Position numbers and translations under genes: made by a program | DNA from: Oscheius sp. JU75 | Lineage: Eukaryota; Nematoda; Chromadorea; Rhabditida; Rhabditidae | DNA: 64,000 nucleotides | Reading direction: 5' to 3' | Assembly (NCBI GenBank): GCA_037178855.1 | Contig: JASJZC010000004.1 | Span: forward strand, 7,502,001 to 7,566,000 | Notes under the pieces: model-generated | Databases searched by the model: none | What the model saw: only the letters and a program-made list of their open reading frames with translations | Told to the model about the DNA's origin: nothing | Part shown: piece after piece, positions 40,917-52,555 of the stretch | Layout: the number at the start of each line of letters is the position of its first letter | Numbering within the stretch: the first letter of the stretch is position 1

Positions 40917-42451
40917 GTGAGGAAAAGAGATTTCGAACCTTCCCTCTTTTTCTGGAAAAAGAACCTAAATTTCGTGGCGGGACCCAGGGGTTTGCACTTT
41001 GCGCGCGAGCTGCACAGTTTTTGCTGCCATTACGGAAACGCCCTGAATTCCTTGCAGGCCGTTTTACCTTCAAATTTTGAGTTTTTTGACGCAGTTTTTA
41101 GTATTCCAGTTGTAGAAGAAAACTCCCTTTCGTTGTAGAAGCCAAACTAGACATAAAAAATGGTGTAAGTTGCCAGATTTAGGGCAAATAGCTGTCCGAA
41201 AAGTTCTTTCCTTGATTTATCAGCATTTCCTTTTCTATTTTTCTGTCTCTCTGCTTATATCTCATGCCTTCGACCAGGAAATGCATTTCAAAATGTTTTG
41301 CAACCAAATTTCCTATCAAGATTTTAAATAAACCGTTAATTGGAAACTCGCCAGAACGATTCCTTTCAGTTTCTTCGTTCCTTTTCTGTGGTGGATTTCG
41401 TCCTGTGGCAGAAACAAGCCTTCCGTATCGATGTAAAAGTAAAAGTATCCGTCGCATACTCTGTATTTTCCTGAAAATGCCGCTAAACTGGATATAATCG
41501 ACCTTGTCGTAAACTTTCTTAGTTTATTATCTTTTCTCCACCTCCAAATCTACTTCTAAATTCTCTTTTTCTAGATGGCCGACAAGAAAGACACAAATAT
41601 GGAGTTCGACGAGCCGGAGCGGATAAGGGTCTGATGATCTTGGCCATCGAAGGTACCTTTTTAGACTATTTGAGGCAAAAAAGATACTCATATTCAGAAA
41701 TCAAGGAGCTTTAAGGCTTACAAGTCTCCTGGGGCTCTCACTTGGTAATTTTGGTCCATTCTCTGGAGAAAAAGCTCAAAGTGGCTAAAAAACATGTTGT
41801 GCCTATGAAGCCATCTGGACGAGCCGCGGGGGCCAGCAACAACGATCTGGCCCGGTTCCTCTACTACCAGGGCCGAATCCGGGCCCTGCAGCTCGACTAC
41901 ACTGCCGCGGCTGCCTTCTTCATGAATGTATGGTCTATTCATCGTTTTTTGAGCTATGAAATGAAGTTTAGGCTCTGAGAAAAGCCCGCCAGGAGGCTGC
42001 GATCGGATTCAAGCAGAATGTCCAGAAGTGGGTCATTGTTATCAATCTGCTCCAGGGAGAGATTCCCGAACGCTCCATCTTCCGTCAGCCAATCTTCCGC
42101 AAGTGTCTGGCGCCATATTTGGAGCTTAGTCAGGGTATTTTTCGAGCTAATTTTATCCGAATGCCTTTTGCTCTTCCCGCCTTTTTGGATCGGGGTATTT
42201 GGAGCATAAAAAGGCATGAGAAAGCGTTCTAAGGTGCTTACAGGATCCCACATAGGGCGGTTCTTGTTTTCCCTCAAAAACTGCAATTTTCAGCCGTCCA
42301 CCTCGGAGATCTCACTCTCTTCAACAAGGTCCTCAACCAGTACTCTGCCGTCTACGAGAAGGACGAGACTCTTACCCTGACTATCCTGTCTATGTTTTTC
42401 CCGTGGACTCAGTAAATTTTTTCATTTTTGGATGTATGACAGGACCTGGAT
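40917..42451 (+). pseudogene. Partial, internally deleted duplicate of rpn-3
   Basis: The upstream flank (40917-41576) is a close copy of 46503-47159. Exon 1 starts at ATG 41577 (MADKKDT..MEFDEPER) but stops after 19 codons. The middle exons of rpn-3 are missing; similarity resumes at about 41829 (GGGGCCAGCAACAACGATCT), covers rpn-3 exon 5 end and exon 6, and part of exon 7. It then jumps at about 42382 to sequence matching the rpn-3 3' flank (GTGGACTC...GGATGTATGACAGG). Two internal deletions and an early stop make it non-functional. It sits between hsp-110 and mrpl-32, about 5.6 kb before the intact gene. Confidence 0.85.
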
Positions 42452-43611
42452 CTTGTTCCTTTGATACTGAAAAAATTAGCAATAGAAAAGGAGAAGAAAA
42501 AGTACCAAGATGCTGCGAATGGTCTCGCGACGGCTGAAGAGCATCGTGGACGAGATGCTCAGTGGCAGATCTTCCAACTTTCCGCCTCTAGGTTGGTTTT
42601 GTGCCCATTTTTTGATCCATATTGGATCAAAATGTGTTAGAAAGACTTGTAATTGGGTATTGGATCCGAGAGTATGTCCGAGTATCAGGTTATTTTGGTC
42701 GAAACCTGTCCGTTTTTCAGTCTTGTTGCTCAAATTTAGCATAAAACGTGAGTCTTCTTATTTCTCCAAAAAATGGCCAGCTCTTTCCTGTTTCTCTGTA
42801 GCGGAAACTTCATATCTTTTTTAGTATTTCTTTGCCGTTAGCCCCGCCTCGCTGTATGCTCCTATTGTCCCCCCCCCCCAATTGAAGTCGAAAAAGTTTT
42901 TTTTACAGTATTCTATCGGTAATTTCGCTGGGTCAAGACAAGAGGCGGCGAGGCCGCCGTAAACGGTAGTATGACCTACTCTTCTTGTCTCATTCCTGTT
43001 CTGTCCAGCTTATTAGTTCTCCCCTGGATTCTATATAAATTTCTCCAACATTTTGGATCGTTTCTTTGCTCCTGCCACCTCTATTTTATTACTTCCATCC
43101 ATATCCTTTCTTGTATTTTCGAAACTCCTCGCAATTATTTTCCATCTCCTCTTTCCTTTCAAATCTTTGCGCTCCTCTGAACATTTCTTCAGCAAAATAG
43201 TGAGAGATACCACTCAAGGTCTTTTTTCAGTCTCTCTGTCCCGTAGGTCTCAACTTCTCAGCTCTCTTCCTTCCTCCAGTAGTTCTATTTGTTCCAATGG
43301 TCTTCGGCGGGTATGTAGTCTTTTTGCCTGAAGTGATCGTGTATATTTACCATAAAGCTCCTCAACCATGTTGATAACTCCTCATTTTTTTTTGTTCATT
43401 AGTCGTCTTATTGTTGTTTTCTATCAGTTTCCGGTATTCATCACCACTTATTATCCAACTGTAACGCTGACCACAGGGCCTTTTTCAAACGTTCTTTTTC
43501 ATTCTGTCGCCGATCCTTGCTGTTACAATTAGGTGCTTGCCCATGTTGCTTCTTTGTCACTCTATTTCGCCTCAGTCTCCGACTATACTGTTTTTGAAGC
43601 CTGATCATGTC
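42452..43611. other. Intergenic between rpn-3 pseudogene and mrpl-32
   Basis: AT-rich with a C9 run near 42873. No convincing exon. The mrpl-32 5' end may lie near its right border. Confidence 0.4.
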
Positions 43612-44232
43612 ATGGCCGAACAGCTTGCTAGCCAAATCACTTGTATCTCTGTTTATGGTATTATTTCAGCTCTGGCCCCATGCCTAGCTCCAGTCTCCGG
43701 CAGCCAGCAGGCGGCTTCCAGCTATGGCGTCTCCGACATCCTGAACGACATGCGCACACTGCTCGGAGTGCCGAAATACAGGACGAGTAAACGTTAGCCT
43801 CTTTATGCTCCAGACCAAAAGATGCATTTCAGCTAAGAAAGTCACGAGGAAGTTCTCCTACACGCGGCTTCTCTCCCCAGTCGAGGATCTCGTCACGTGT
43901 CAGTCCTGTGGTTCACAGCATCAAGCTACAACAATCTGTGGGAGCTGCTATAGCAAGGTGGTTTTTGTCATCCTCTTGGTCTAATACACGTTTTGTAGGT
44001 TCGTGAGCTGACAAACGAGATCAAGAAGAAGATGATGGACTACAATCCGTACAAAGGGGACAGGAATGACAAGCAGGTGAGCAATATATTTCGTACCAAT
44101 CTGATGGTCTTGCTTTTGCAGATTTTCGTGAAGTTCAACGACGACGAGCTCGACAGTGGGGTCGTTATGGGCAAGAGAGTGATCGAGATGGAGAAGGAAC
44201 GCCCGACCTGGTTCAAGAAGGTTGTTCGATAG
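43612..44232 (+). CDS. mrpl-32: Mitochondrial large-subunit ribosomal protein bL32m
   Basis: Exons 43612-43792, 43833-43957, 43999-44076, 44122-44232; about 164 aa. Two CxxC pairs, CQSCGSQH and CGSCYSKV, form the bL32 zinc ribbon. The segment VPKYRTSKPKK matches the conserved start of the mature protein (APKNRRT in human), and the C-terminus GKRVIEMEKERPTWFKK matches GKRIIERDRKRPSWF of human MRPL32. The protein is made with a cleaved mitochondrial presequence and joins the 39S subunit. The 5' end is uncertain: the frame stays open upstream to 43537, and a 27-bp gap (TTGTATCTCT...TTTCAG) could instead be an intron. In C. elegans mrpl-32, rpn-3 and hsp-110 are, as I recall, close neighbours, as here. 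Confidence 0.85.
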
Positions 44233-45369
44233 TGAACTTTTTATCTTGTGTAGCTCATTTTTCTCGTAGATAAAACGTATTCTTTCAAGTCGATCAGCAA
44301 AGTATAACATTTATAGGCCGACATACCACTTTGATGATAACTAGTCAACTCCTTTCCCCATTTAAGATTCGTCTTACTTTCAAACCGAACCAGCCGCCTG
44401 CCACGGCTGGCGCCGTCGTTCTGGTTAAAAGTTAGGAGTGTCGAAGAGTCAAGCTTGAGGGCAATCGGAAGAATTTGTTGACCGGCACCTTTACGTAGTA
44501 GACAGGCTCATCTTTTATTTTCTCTCGCAGCTATTTATCCGGGTTCCTTTCCTCGCTTCTCCCCAGAATTCAGGCTCACTGATCATCTATCTCCACAGGC
44601 CAACTGGACCCCTTTTTTGTTTGTGTTTTGTTGCTCCCGTCATAGTAGCTCAACTAGCGGGGAACATACGAACGGGCCAAAGTAAGAGGGAGGGACGGGA
44701 AGGACCAGGCAGGTGGACAAAAGGGAATAGGAACTGGGCAAAGTTTAAAGGAATCAGGTTATAACTGTCATTCTCTCTCTAGAAACGATAGCATTACTTC
44801 GATAGGAAGTAGGGCCGAGGGATGAGAAATGAGTACAAAAGATAGGAAGTTGGTTCAAAGCATTCAAAGATTAAAAAAAAGTGGGTTCAAGGAACGGGAG
44901 GTGGGGTCAAAGAGTAGGAAGCAGATTCAAATGGTTACTAGTGGTCTTTAGCAATAGATTTACTGGAGAAAAGACGAGGCAGGTACGCCCGAAAATATTA
45001 GAAATAAAAAATTTAGTGTAAAATGCCCAAAAGTCTGTGTGTGTGTGTGTGTGTGTGTGTCTGTCTGTCTGTCCGAAGCTCTATTTACCCATTTGTCACA
45101 TACTTTGCGAGTGACAGCAATTGCTCTTCGCAAGTCAAATCAGTTTGGGAGTCTCTGAGAGAACGTTACTTCTGTCAGGGTAGCCCTGAAACAGCATCTA
45201 CCTGTCACGAGCCCCAATGAGGCATCAGCCAAACTTGTTTTTATATTTTTTTTTCTTTTTTTTCTTGTAATTTTACAGCAAATCCTTTTGTGGACTAATT
45301 CATAAAACTGAAAATTTCTTTTTTAGAGAAATATCTTGTATCTGCTCCCGGAAAGTTTTTTTTTTTTTT
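44233..45369. other. Intergenic
   Basis: Downstream of mrpl-32. It contains GGTTCAAAG-type imperfect direct repeats (44690-44930) and a TG microsatellite. No gene was found. Confidence 0.4.
45034..45073. repeat. (TG)n microsatellite followed by (CTGT)n
   Basis: About thirteen TG units followed by three CTGT units. Confidence 0.9.
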
Positions 45370-46466
45370 GCAGCTTTCGTAGATGACTACACTCAATGTC
45401 TACAGGTATCTAGCAAAGAAAATGGCCTAGAGATCTGTATTAGGTCAGAGATACATACAACTCTTGAAATTTAATTGTTGTTTTTCAGCTGGAAATATTT
45501 GCGTACAAGGAAATCGAAGATCTCACGTGTTGGTCCAGTTCTACCCAAGGCCATAATATTTCGAAACAACCATGTTTCTGAACAAAAATAATTTCTGGCT
45601 TTTGAACGACGTCACCTATACACGACAGCGAGAAGTGCTGACCAGGATAGAAAGAGTCCACTGTTCTAAATTATCCAATGTTAGCAAAATCTAAACCAGC
45701 AAGCAGTGGAACTTTTGTACAGAACAATCAAATTTCCTGTTATCGATTTTTTCTATGAAGATACTGTTTACATAGACAAGTAAAGGTAGGTTCAGTCGCT
45801 ATTTTTCTGGACGTGAATAGTATAGCAATATTCTTCTTTGAAGCCTATCTGGATCGGGAAAGGAAACTTTGGCGAGAGATTCTATTGGCTGTCAAATGAC
45901 TTCGATCTATACATGTTGATCAGTGTGAGTGTTATTTTCTACAGTGACAGTTAATTTTCTAGTTTTCTTAATTTCGGTATCGACCTCAATTTCTGCGCTT
46001 TTTTAGTACCAGGACTGGTTGCATGGCTGTTTAAGAATCGTCTAGGTTTTCTAAGCAGGAAGACATGTAATGGCTCAATATGTATGCCATACTGAAACAT
46101 TCTTTAAAAAAGGGATGCAGAGCGATCTTCTTCTTTTTCATTACGTAACGAACTATAACAGCGTAGGCTCAATATCTGATGTGATCGAAGAATTGTTTTC
46201 AGCGAAGAGATGTTTGTGGGACGAACATCGATACTGGAAATGTTGAGAATATTCTCCTGTTTCTTAAGGAGATACTCATTAGTGGAAACAGTTTAGTAGC
46301 TAACTTGTCTGGCCTCTACGACAAGTGGATTGCCTACCAAGAAGAAGATTTCTTTTTGCCGACTTCCAGTCTCTTTGGCTCCTATAACTTTTGTACTCCC
46401 ACCAATTCAATAAAACTGTTCAAAATTTTTGCCCAATTAGTAGTCACGCTATACCCTGTACAGTAA
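45370..46466 (+). CDS. Possible AT-rich uncharacterised gene or gene fragment
   Basis: Exon-like pieces with proper splice borders. Best supported is a two-exon model, 46115-46144 (MQSDLLLFHY) joined in phase 0 through GTAACG...TTTTCAG to 46203-46466 (RRDVCGTNIDTGNVENILLF ... stop), 97 aa. Upstream are others: 45489-45549 (LEIFAYKEIEDLTCWSSSTQ) and 45844-45923 (PIWIGKGNFGERFYWLSNDF). I could not connect all in one frame and recognise no family. It may be a fast-evolving nematode-specific gene, or chance open stretches. Confidence 0.3.
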
Positions 46467-46502
46467 CCCGGCAAAGAAATTTTTGTAAGAGAGACATCGC
46501 GA

Positions 46503-47159
46503 GAGTGAGGAAAAGACATTTCGAACCCTCCCTACTTTAGGAAAAAGGATCCCCTAATTTCGTGGCGGGTCCCGGGGGGTTTGCATTTTGCGCGCGAGCT
46601 GCACAGTTTTTGCTGTCATCACGGAAACGCCCAGAATTCCTCGCAGCCCGTTTTACCTTCAAATTTTCATTGTTTTGACGCAGTTTTTAGTATTCCAGTT
46701 GTAGAAGAAAACTCCCTTTCGTTGTAGAAGCCAAACTAGACATAAAAAATGGTGTAAGTTGCCAGATTTAGGGCAAATAGCTGTCCGAAAAGTTCTTTCC
46801 TTGATTTATCAGCATTTCCTTTTCTATTTTTCTGTCTCTCTGCTTATATCTCATGCCTTCGACCAGGAAATGCATTTCAAAATGTTTTGCAACCAAATTT
46901 CCTATTAAAATTTTAAATAAACCCTTAATAAGAAACTCGGAAGGACGATTCCTTTCAGTTTCTTCGTTCCTTTTCTGTGGTGGATTTCGTCCTGTGGCAG
47001 AAACAAGCCTTCCGTATCGATGTAAAAGTAAAAGTATCCGTCGCATACTCTGTATTTTCCTGAAAATGTCGCTAAACTGGATATAATCGACCTTGTCGTA
47101 AACTTCCTTTATTTATTATTTTTTTCTCTATTTCTACCTCCAAATACTCTTTTTTTTAG
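46503..47159. repeat. rpn-3 upstream segment, duplicated at 40917-41576
   Basis: The roughly 650 bp before rpn-3 is a near copy of the segment before the pseudogene. Shared landmarks include GTGGCGGG.CCC.GGG and TTTGCGCGCGAGCTGCACAG. The two differ by scattered substitutions and small indels. Confidence 0.85.
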
Positions 47160-49235
47160 ATGGCCGACAAGAAAGACACAAAAATGGAGGTCGACGAGCC
47201 GAAGAAGGAGGAACCTAAGCTGGCAGAGAAGGATCTGAAGGCCCTGGCCGTAGAAGGTACCCCTTCGATTTCGCGCGGAAACAGTTTATTATAGAGATCA
47301 AGGAGCACTGTATTGCCCTGGAGAAGGGCGAACATCACACGTGGGGCCGCCTGATGCAGAATCTTCACCAGACGAGAAAGCAGCTGCATCCGGAGATTTT
47401 TACCGAAAGTATCGAGTGGCCGCTGGCAATGAACCCGCAAGTGAAGCAGTATTTTGCAAAGTATGGTTCTTCTGGCTCCTCTTCGCAACAGCTGCCTATG
47501 GAAGTCGACCAGAAGACGGCCAAGTCTGACAAAGTCGGTGAATTGTATAAGCTGTCCTTTTAGGTCTCCTAATGTGCGTCGCAAGACGGGAACCCAGGAA
47601 GGCGATGTGTATATGATGCTGCTGGCGGCTCTTTACTATTTCGACCGAGGAATGCTGAAGGAGGCCAAGGAAGGCATCATGATGGTCATTAGCAAAAGTG
47701 AGCATTATTTCTTGGCTTTCCAGCGGAAATTGGTCATGAGAAGAGCCGGTGTTTGTGTCAAGATGACATTGGGAGTCTGTAAAACGGTTTCTGACAGTCT
47801 GTCATCCTTCTGTCCAGGCATGCACGAGAACCAGTCTGTCCAAAGTTTTTACGCAACTCCCTTTACGGTCGGAGGCCCCCTCTTTAAAAATGATGGTGAT
47901 ACTGAAAGTAATGGGAAGTATCTTTTGACTAAAAATCATATTTTGCCCACGATAAACTCCCCTAAATGCTCATTTTTTCAGTTGACGAGATGGACCGGCC
48001 TCACCTGGACGTCGTCACGGCCAAGGGACTCTATTACTTTGCCCTTATCGCCGAGAAGGAGGGCAATCTGTACGAGTTGAGAAGGTTTTCATCCCGTGTA
48101 CCACCAAAACAAACAGCCAATTTTAGTGTTCTGAACAGTCGTCTCCGCACGGCCACTCTGCGCCATCTGGACGAGTCACAGGCCGTCCTGATCAACACGC
48201 TGCTGCGGCTCTACATCATCAATAGGCAGTACGAGGCAGCTGCGAAGCTCGTCTCGAAGGTTCGTTTCCCCGAGGGGGCCAGCAACAACGATCTGGCCCG
48301 GTTCCTCTACTACCAGGGCCGAATTCGGGCCCTGCAGCTCGACTACACTGCTGCGGCTGCCTTCTTCATGAATGTATGGTCTATTCATCGTTTTTTGAGC
48401 TAAGAAATGAAGTTTAGGCTCTGAGAAAAGCCCCCCAGGAGGCTGCGATCGGATTCAAGCAGAACGCCCAGAAGTGGGTCGTTGTTATCAATCTGCTCCA
48501 GGGAGAGATTCCCGAACGCTCCATCTTCCGTCAGCCAATCTTCCGCAAGTGTCTGGCGCCATATTTGGAGCTTACTCAGGGTATTTTTCGAGCTAATTTT
48601 ATCCGAATCTTTTTTGCTCTTCCCGCCTTTTTGGATCGGAAAGTTTTCTTTCAAAAACGATGCAAATTTCAGCCGTCCGCCTCGGAGATCTGGCTCTCTT
48701 CAACAAAGTCCTCAACCAGTACTCTGCCGTCTACGAGAAGGACGAGACCCTGACCCTGATTGTCCGTCTCCGTCAGAATGTCATCAAGACGGCCGTCAAG
48801 CAGATCTCTGTCGCCTATTCGCGCATCACCATCAAGGTATAGCTCTTTTCCCGCTTAAAAAAAGCATATTAATGTGGATTTTAGGACATTGCCAGGAAGC
48901 TGCAGCTGCAGAGCGAGGTCGACACCGAGTACATGGTAGCCAAGGCTATCGCAGATGGGGCCATCGATGCCTCGATTACCTGTGACACCAAAGACGGCTT
49001 GCGCTACATGCAGAGCTCGGAGACTGCCGATATCTACCGTACCACGGAGCCGCAGCTGCACTTCGACACGCGCATCAAGTACTGCCTGGATTTGCACAAT
49101 CACGCCGTCAAGGCGCTTCGCTATCCGCCGAAGAACAAGATAGAGGTGGAGACAATTGAGGCGCAGCGGGAGCGCGAGCAGCAGGAGCTCGAATTTGCCA
49201 AGGAGCTCGCCGAGGACGACGATGATGACTTCTAA
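47160..49235 (+). CDS. rpn-3: 26S proteasome non-ATPase regulatory subunit 3 (Rpn3/PSMD3)
   Basis: Eight exons: 47160-47256, 47295-47523, 47564-47697, 47982-48084, 48127-48373, 48418-48580, 48673-48836, 48885-49235; 495 aa. Matches to PSMD3: [103 protein letters not shown] and the acidic end [14 protein letters not shown]. The C-terminal half is the PCI domain. Rpn3 is part of the proteasome lid and scaffolds Rpn7, Rpn15 and the Rpn11 deubiquitinase. The start codon directly follows TTTTTTTAG, consistent with trans-splicing. The exon 2 donor (AA|GTCTGA) was chosen to keep frame and is the weakest junction. A truncated duplicate lies upstream. Confidence 0.93.
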
Positions 49236-49613
49236 ATGTGTGGCCGGTTTTTATCCTCTGTCTATATTTTCCCCGTGGACTCGCAGTAAATTATTCCCTT
49301 TTTTGGATGTATGACAGGGCCTGGATCATGTTCTTTCTGTTCTGTCCAATGTTCCAAAGGCGTGGTGTGGGTCGGGTTCAGATATGCAGGTCGTTGCCGG
49401 CCAAAAAAGAATGCAAAACAGGTTATAGATGTGTCTCCATGTAACTTTTGTTTTACCTTTAGCCACCGAAATCTGTATTCAAGTAGTTCTTTTTTTTAAA
49501 ATTAGGCTCCCGAAATTTGTCTTTACGGCCGGATTGGGCCCAGTAACTAGAGCCAGATGACCTTCACTAAACTTGTTGAGTCTCCCCGCCCTCTCCTTCT
49601 TATTCTAAGCCAA
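49236..49613. other. Intergenic, rpn-3 3' flank
   Basis: Contains GTGGACTCGCAGTAAATTAT and GGATGTATGACAGGGCCTGG, the sequence copied at the 3' end of the rpn-3 pseudogene. Nothing else was recognised. Confidence 0.5.
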
Positions 49614-50595
49614 ATGCTGCGCCTTTTCATCCTGGCAGCCGTGTTTGCATCGTAAGAGATCTATTTTCTGGAAACGTTTGTCAGAATCACGTGTACGTGT
49701 GTCATACTGAATTGTCCTTCGACTAGCCAGTCTCCAACCATCTCCTGCACGAACTGCAGCGATTGCCACTCAAGGGCCAGGTGATTTTATGCCATTTTTT
49801 TCTTTAAAAAAATATACAGATTTTGTGTGACGGGATCAAAAAATTTCTGTGGATGCTCCCCTTCTATTCCTGTAGCCTGTTCACGTTCGAGTTTGTCGAA
49901 TTCCACACAGGCAACGTATTGTTTTTTGCCAGGTTTCCATTTTTTTCACAGAAAAAGACTAATTTTTTTCTATAAACCATCCCACTTCCTCCACCAACAG
50001 TCCGCCCTGAAGGAACAGCAGCTCTTTCTGTCGTCGTGAGTCGGTTCTTTGCTCAATCCAACCGACAGCCATCACATCTCTTCCTCTTGGCTCATTTCTT
50101 CACGCCGGTGAGTCAAAACATGCCAAAAACTAATCAAAACTGCTCAGAAAAATGCATTCTGTCGTGATCTTCACTCGATCCAGGCACAGCGACAAGGTGA
50201 ACGTGAATGTTTCTTCCGCATACGTCTAGCTATGCCTGGAATCGATTACAGGACTGAGGATGTGAGTCCTTTTGGTCTCTCCATCTGCAGCATCTGGAAG
50301 CTGTTAAGGGCAACTAAAACACTTTCAGCACTATTATTATGACGATGGGACTGATCTCGAGACCAACTTCTCGGTGGAAATGTTTGAAGAAGCACAGGAG
50401 GTCTCCTTCTGGATCGAGGTGACTCTACAGCATACGGAGCAGATTGCCAGCGGGAATGTCACTTTCAGCACGGTTGCTCGGTCTCATCCTGTGAAACATC
50501 TGCTACCAGGTTGTTGACGGTAGAAAAATGAGTAAAGACAAGAGATTTCAGGCAATTCGTCCACGAGTACCATTGCAAATACCAAGAAACAGTGA
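49614..50595 (+). CDS. Secreted protein resembling the N-terminal (MNNL) module of Notch DSL ligands; model incomplete
   Basis: Exon 49614-49651 encodes a signal peptide (MLRLFILAAVFA). Further in-frame pieces: NHLLHELQRLPLKGQ, then LFTFEFVEFHTGN, then SALKEQQLFLSS, PSHLFLLAHFFTP, KNAFCRDLHSIQAQ followed by ERECFFRIRLAMPG, then HYYYDDGTDL and EVSFWIEVTLQHTEQ, ending at TGA 50593-50595. The order 'FtFeFveF ... C....C.FFRirL ... fSvem...vsFwIEv' follows the MNNL domain of Delta/Jagged ('FELei..F..C..FFRVCLK...F.WP..fsLiiEa'). No DSL or EGF domain follows. It could be a secreted ligand-like or decoy protein, but the similarity is weak. Junctions near 49700 and 50050 do not agree in phase, so an exon boundary is wrong or the gene is damaged. 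Confidence 0.45.
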
Positions 50596-51550
50596 TGGTC
50601 TGATAAACGAATGTTTTTTTTCTTTTCTTTGGAGTTTTTGGGGCTAGGCGGTGACTTGTTCTATCTATTCTAGTACGAATATAATGCAGACATGTGAAAG
50701 GCGAAAAAGGATAACAGGTGGAGCAGAAATGTTACTTTCGGGAAGAAACATCAGTGATTTCGGTCCTTCAAAACCTTTGAACATACGGAAGTTCTTGTAG
50801 GTAGGTCTTATTAGAGGGATGCTGTCATTATGGGGTGGATGGGTGGACAGCCGAACGCGTTTTTGAATCGGTCTTCCCTCAAGTCGCCTTTTTCGGTGCT
50901 TTACGCACATTTTTATGAGTTCTAAGAATCTTTAATCGACTTAGCGTCGAAAGCTACCCTAGAAACGTGGACTTCGACGTCAATTTTGATTTGAAAAAGC
51001 GTTCGGCCGTCCACCCATAATGAGAGGAGCAGAAATATTACTTTCGGGAACTTTTAGAGGGATGGCGGATGCATGGGTGCACGGCGGAATGCGTTTTCAA
51101 ATTGGGTCCCGCGACGAACTTTTCCTGAAAATCAATCTTTAATGGAGAAAATTGAGGAAACGCTGCTCTTCCCCTTTCCCATAATGTGTGAAAAGCACCG
51201 AAAATGCGACTTGAATGAAGTTCGTCACCTGACCAACCTTTTCTTTTTTTTTTAATTGCTTGTTTCTGTTCACTCTTTTTGGCAGTACCCTTGTTTTTTC
51301 ATATGTTCAAATTTTACTTCATTTTATCTTCTAAAAGTTCCACTCTAGGCTAGAAAAATGGGGAAGAGCCTAAATTTAAAGGTCTCTGGGTCTGATGGGT
51401 AGACCCTGTTCTTGGAGCGACGTTTTCTTGGCCAACTGCCCAGTTGGCCGATTCCATGCAATTCTGGCATCGGATTCTTGTTTTCACTGGTTTTTCTTGT
51501 CATTTCTTTCTTGTTTCTTCTTTCCTTGCTCAAAATACCAATTTATCAGG
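50596..51550. other. Intergenic with fold-back repeats
   Basis: 50826-50866 (ATGGGGTGGATGGGTGGACA, then GCCGAACGCGTTTTT) is complementary to about 50995-51021 (AAAAAGCGTTCGGCCGTCCA, then CCCATAA). The word GAGCAGAAAT(G/A)TTACTTTCGGG occurs directly at 50718 and 51028. AAAGCACCGAAAA words occur at 50885 (inverted) and 51192. It looks like one or two decayed fold-back elements. Confidence 0.5.
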
Positions 51551-52375
51551 ATGACCGACGCTCCAGCTGCCGGAAGCTCGTCCAAAGTCACCTTTAAGAT
51601 CACCCTGACCAGTGATCCTAAGCTTCCTTTCAAAGTGTCAGTCTTTTTATACTTCCCGATCATTTTTAATTAATTTTGTTGTCTAAAAATGGATTTCAGA
51701 TTATCAGTGCCGGAAAATACGCCATTCACAGCCGTGCTAAAGTATGTGGCCGAAGAATTCAAGGTCAGTGCGTTAATTTTTCGGTACACAAGGTATTTGG
51801 GGCGAAGGATCTTGTGAACCTGCCTTCTTTGGGACCCTTTCCCACGACTTTTTCAACCCAAAATTCTTTTGAACAAGTTTGTCACGCACGGGCCTCGAAC
51901 TCGGATCTAAATGGCGCCTCTTAGCAATACTACAACTTTTTCACGCCAACTTTGACAGATTGTAGCTTTGTTTGAAGGTTCGGTCCTCTGACCTCTAGAT
52001 TACTGGCCGACCGTCTTAGCCACTAGATCATTTGTGCAAAACGGTTTTAACAAAATCCAAAATCTGAAAAACTTGAATATGGAGCGGCTTTTTGGGAAGT
52101 AGACCCCGAGATCCGTGACCTCCAGATTACTGGCCCAACCTCTTAGCCTCTAGGCCATTTCTGCAGACAGCATTTCAATGAAATCCGACTATTTATGACA
52201 GACATACGTTATAAAACAGACGTAAATCTTCAAATTTCAGGTCCCTGCCGCCACATCGGCCATCATTACGAACGAGGGCGTCGGCATCAATCCGTCACAG
52301 TCGGCCGGCAACGTTTTTCTGAAGCACGGCAGCGAGCTGCGGTTGATCCCGCGTGATCGTGTCGGATACTTTTAG
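51551..52375 (+). CDS. ufm-1: Ubiquitin-fold modifier 1
   Basis: Exons 51551-51636, 51700-51763, 52241-52375; 94 aa. [40 protein letters not shown] and [20 protein letters not shown] are almost identical to UFM1 across animals. It ends RVGYF, so the processing protease (UFSP) would remove two residues to expose Gly, as for VGSC in human. UFM1 is conjugated by UBA5, UFC1 and UFL1 to targets such as the 60S protein uL24 at the ER. The start lies one base after TTATCAG (trans-splice-type acceptor). Intron 2 (51764-52240) holds two tRNA-like elements. TOMM7 follows 180 bp downstream on the same strand. Confidence 0.97.
51965..52165 (-). repeat. Two tRNA-like elements in ufm-1 intron 2
   Basis: At about 51975-52040 and 52090-52165, minus strand. 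Both contain A(A/G)ATG(A/G)(C/T)CTAG.GGCTAAGA then CCAGTAATCT(A/G)GAGGTC. These two are the clearest pair of the repeated tRNA-derived family in this window. Confidence 0.55.
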
Positions 52376-52555
52376 ACCCACCATTTCGCTATTTATACTA
52401 TGCCTGTCTGTGATTTTCTGTCATTTTTTTTTCGCTGGGAGAGGGGAGTTTCCACTATAAACTATTTTTCCAAACTTGTTTCATTTGTTTACTGGATTTT
52501 CCGATGAAATACCGCCCAATAATAGCTATTTTTGCTGTTAGTAGAGGGGTTCAGG

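Noticed and set aside
41577-42420. Second functional rpn-3 gene
   Set aside because: Early stop after 19 codons, central exons missing and the C-terminal exon replaced by 3'-flank sequence.
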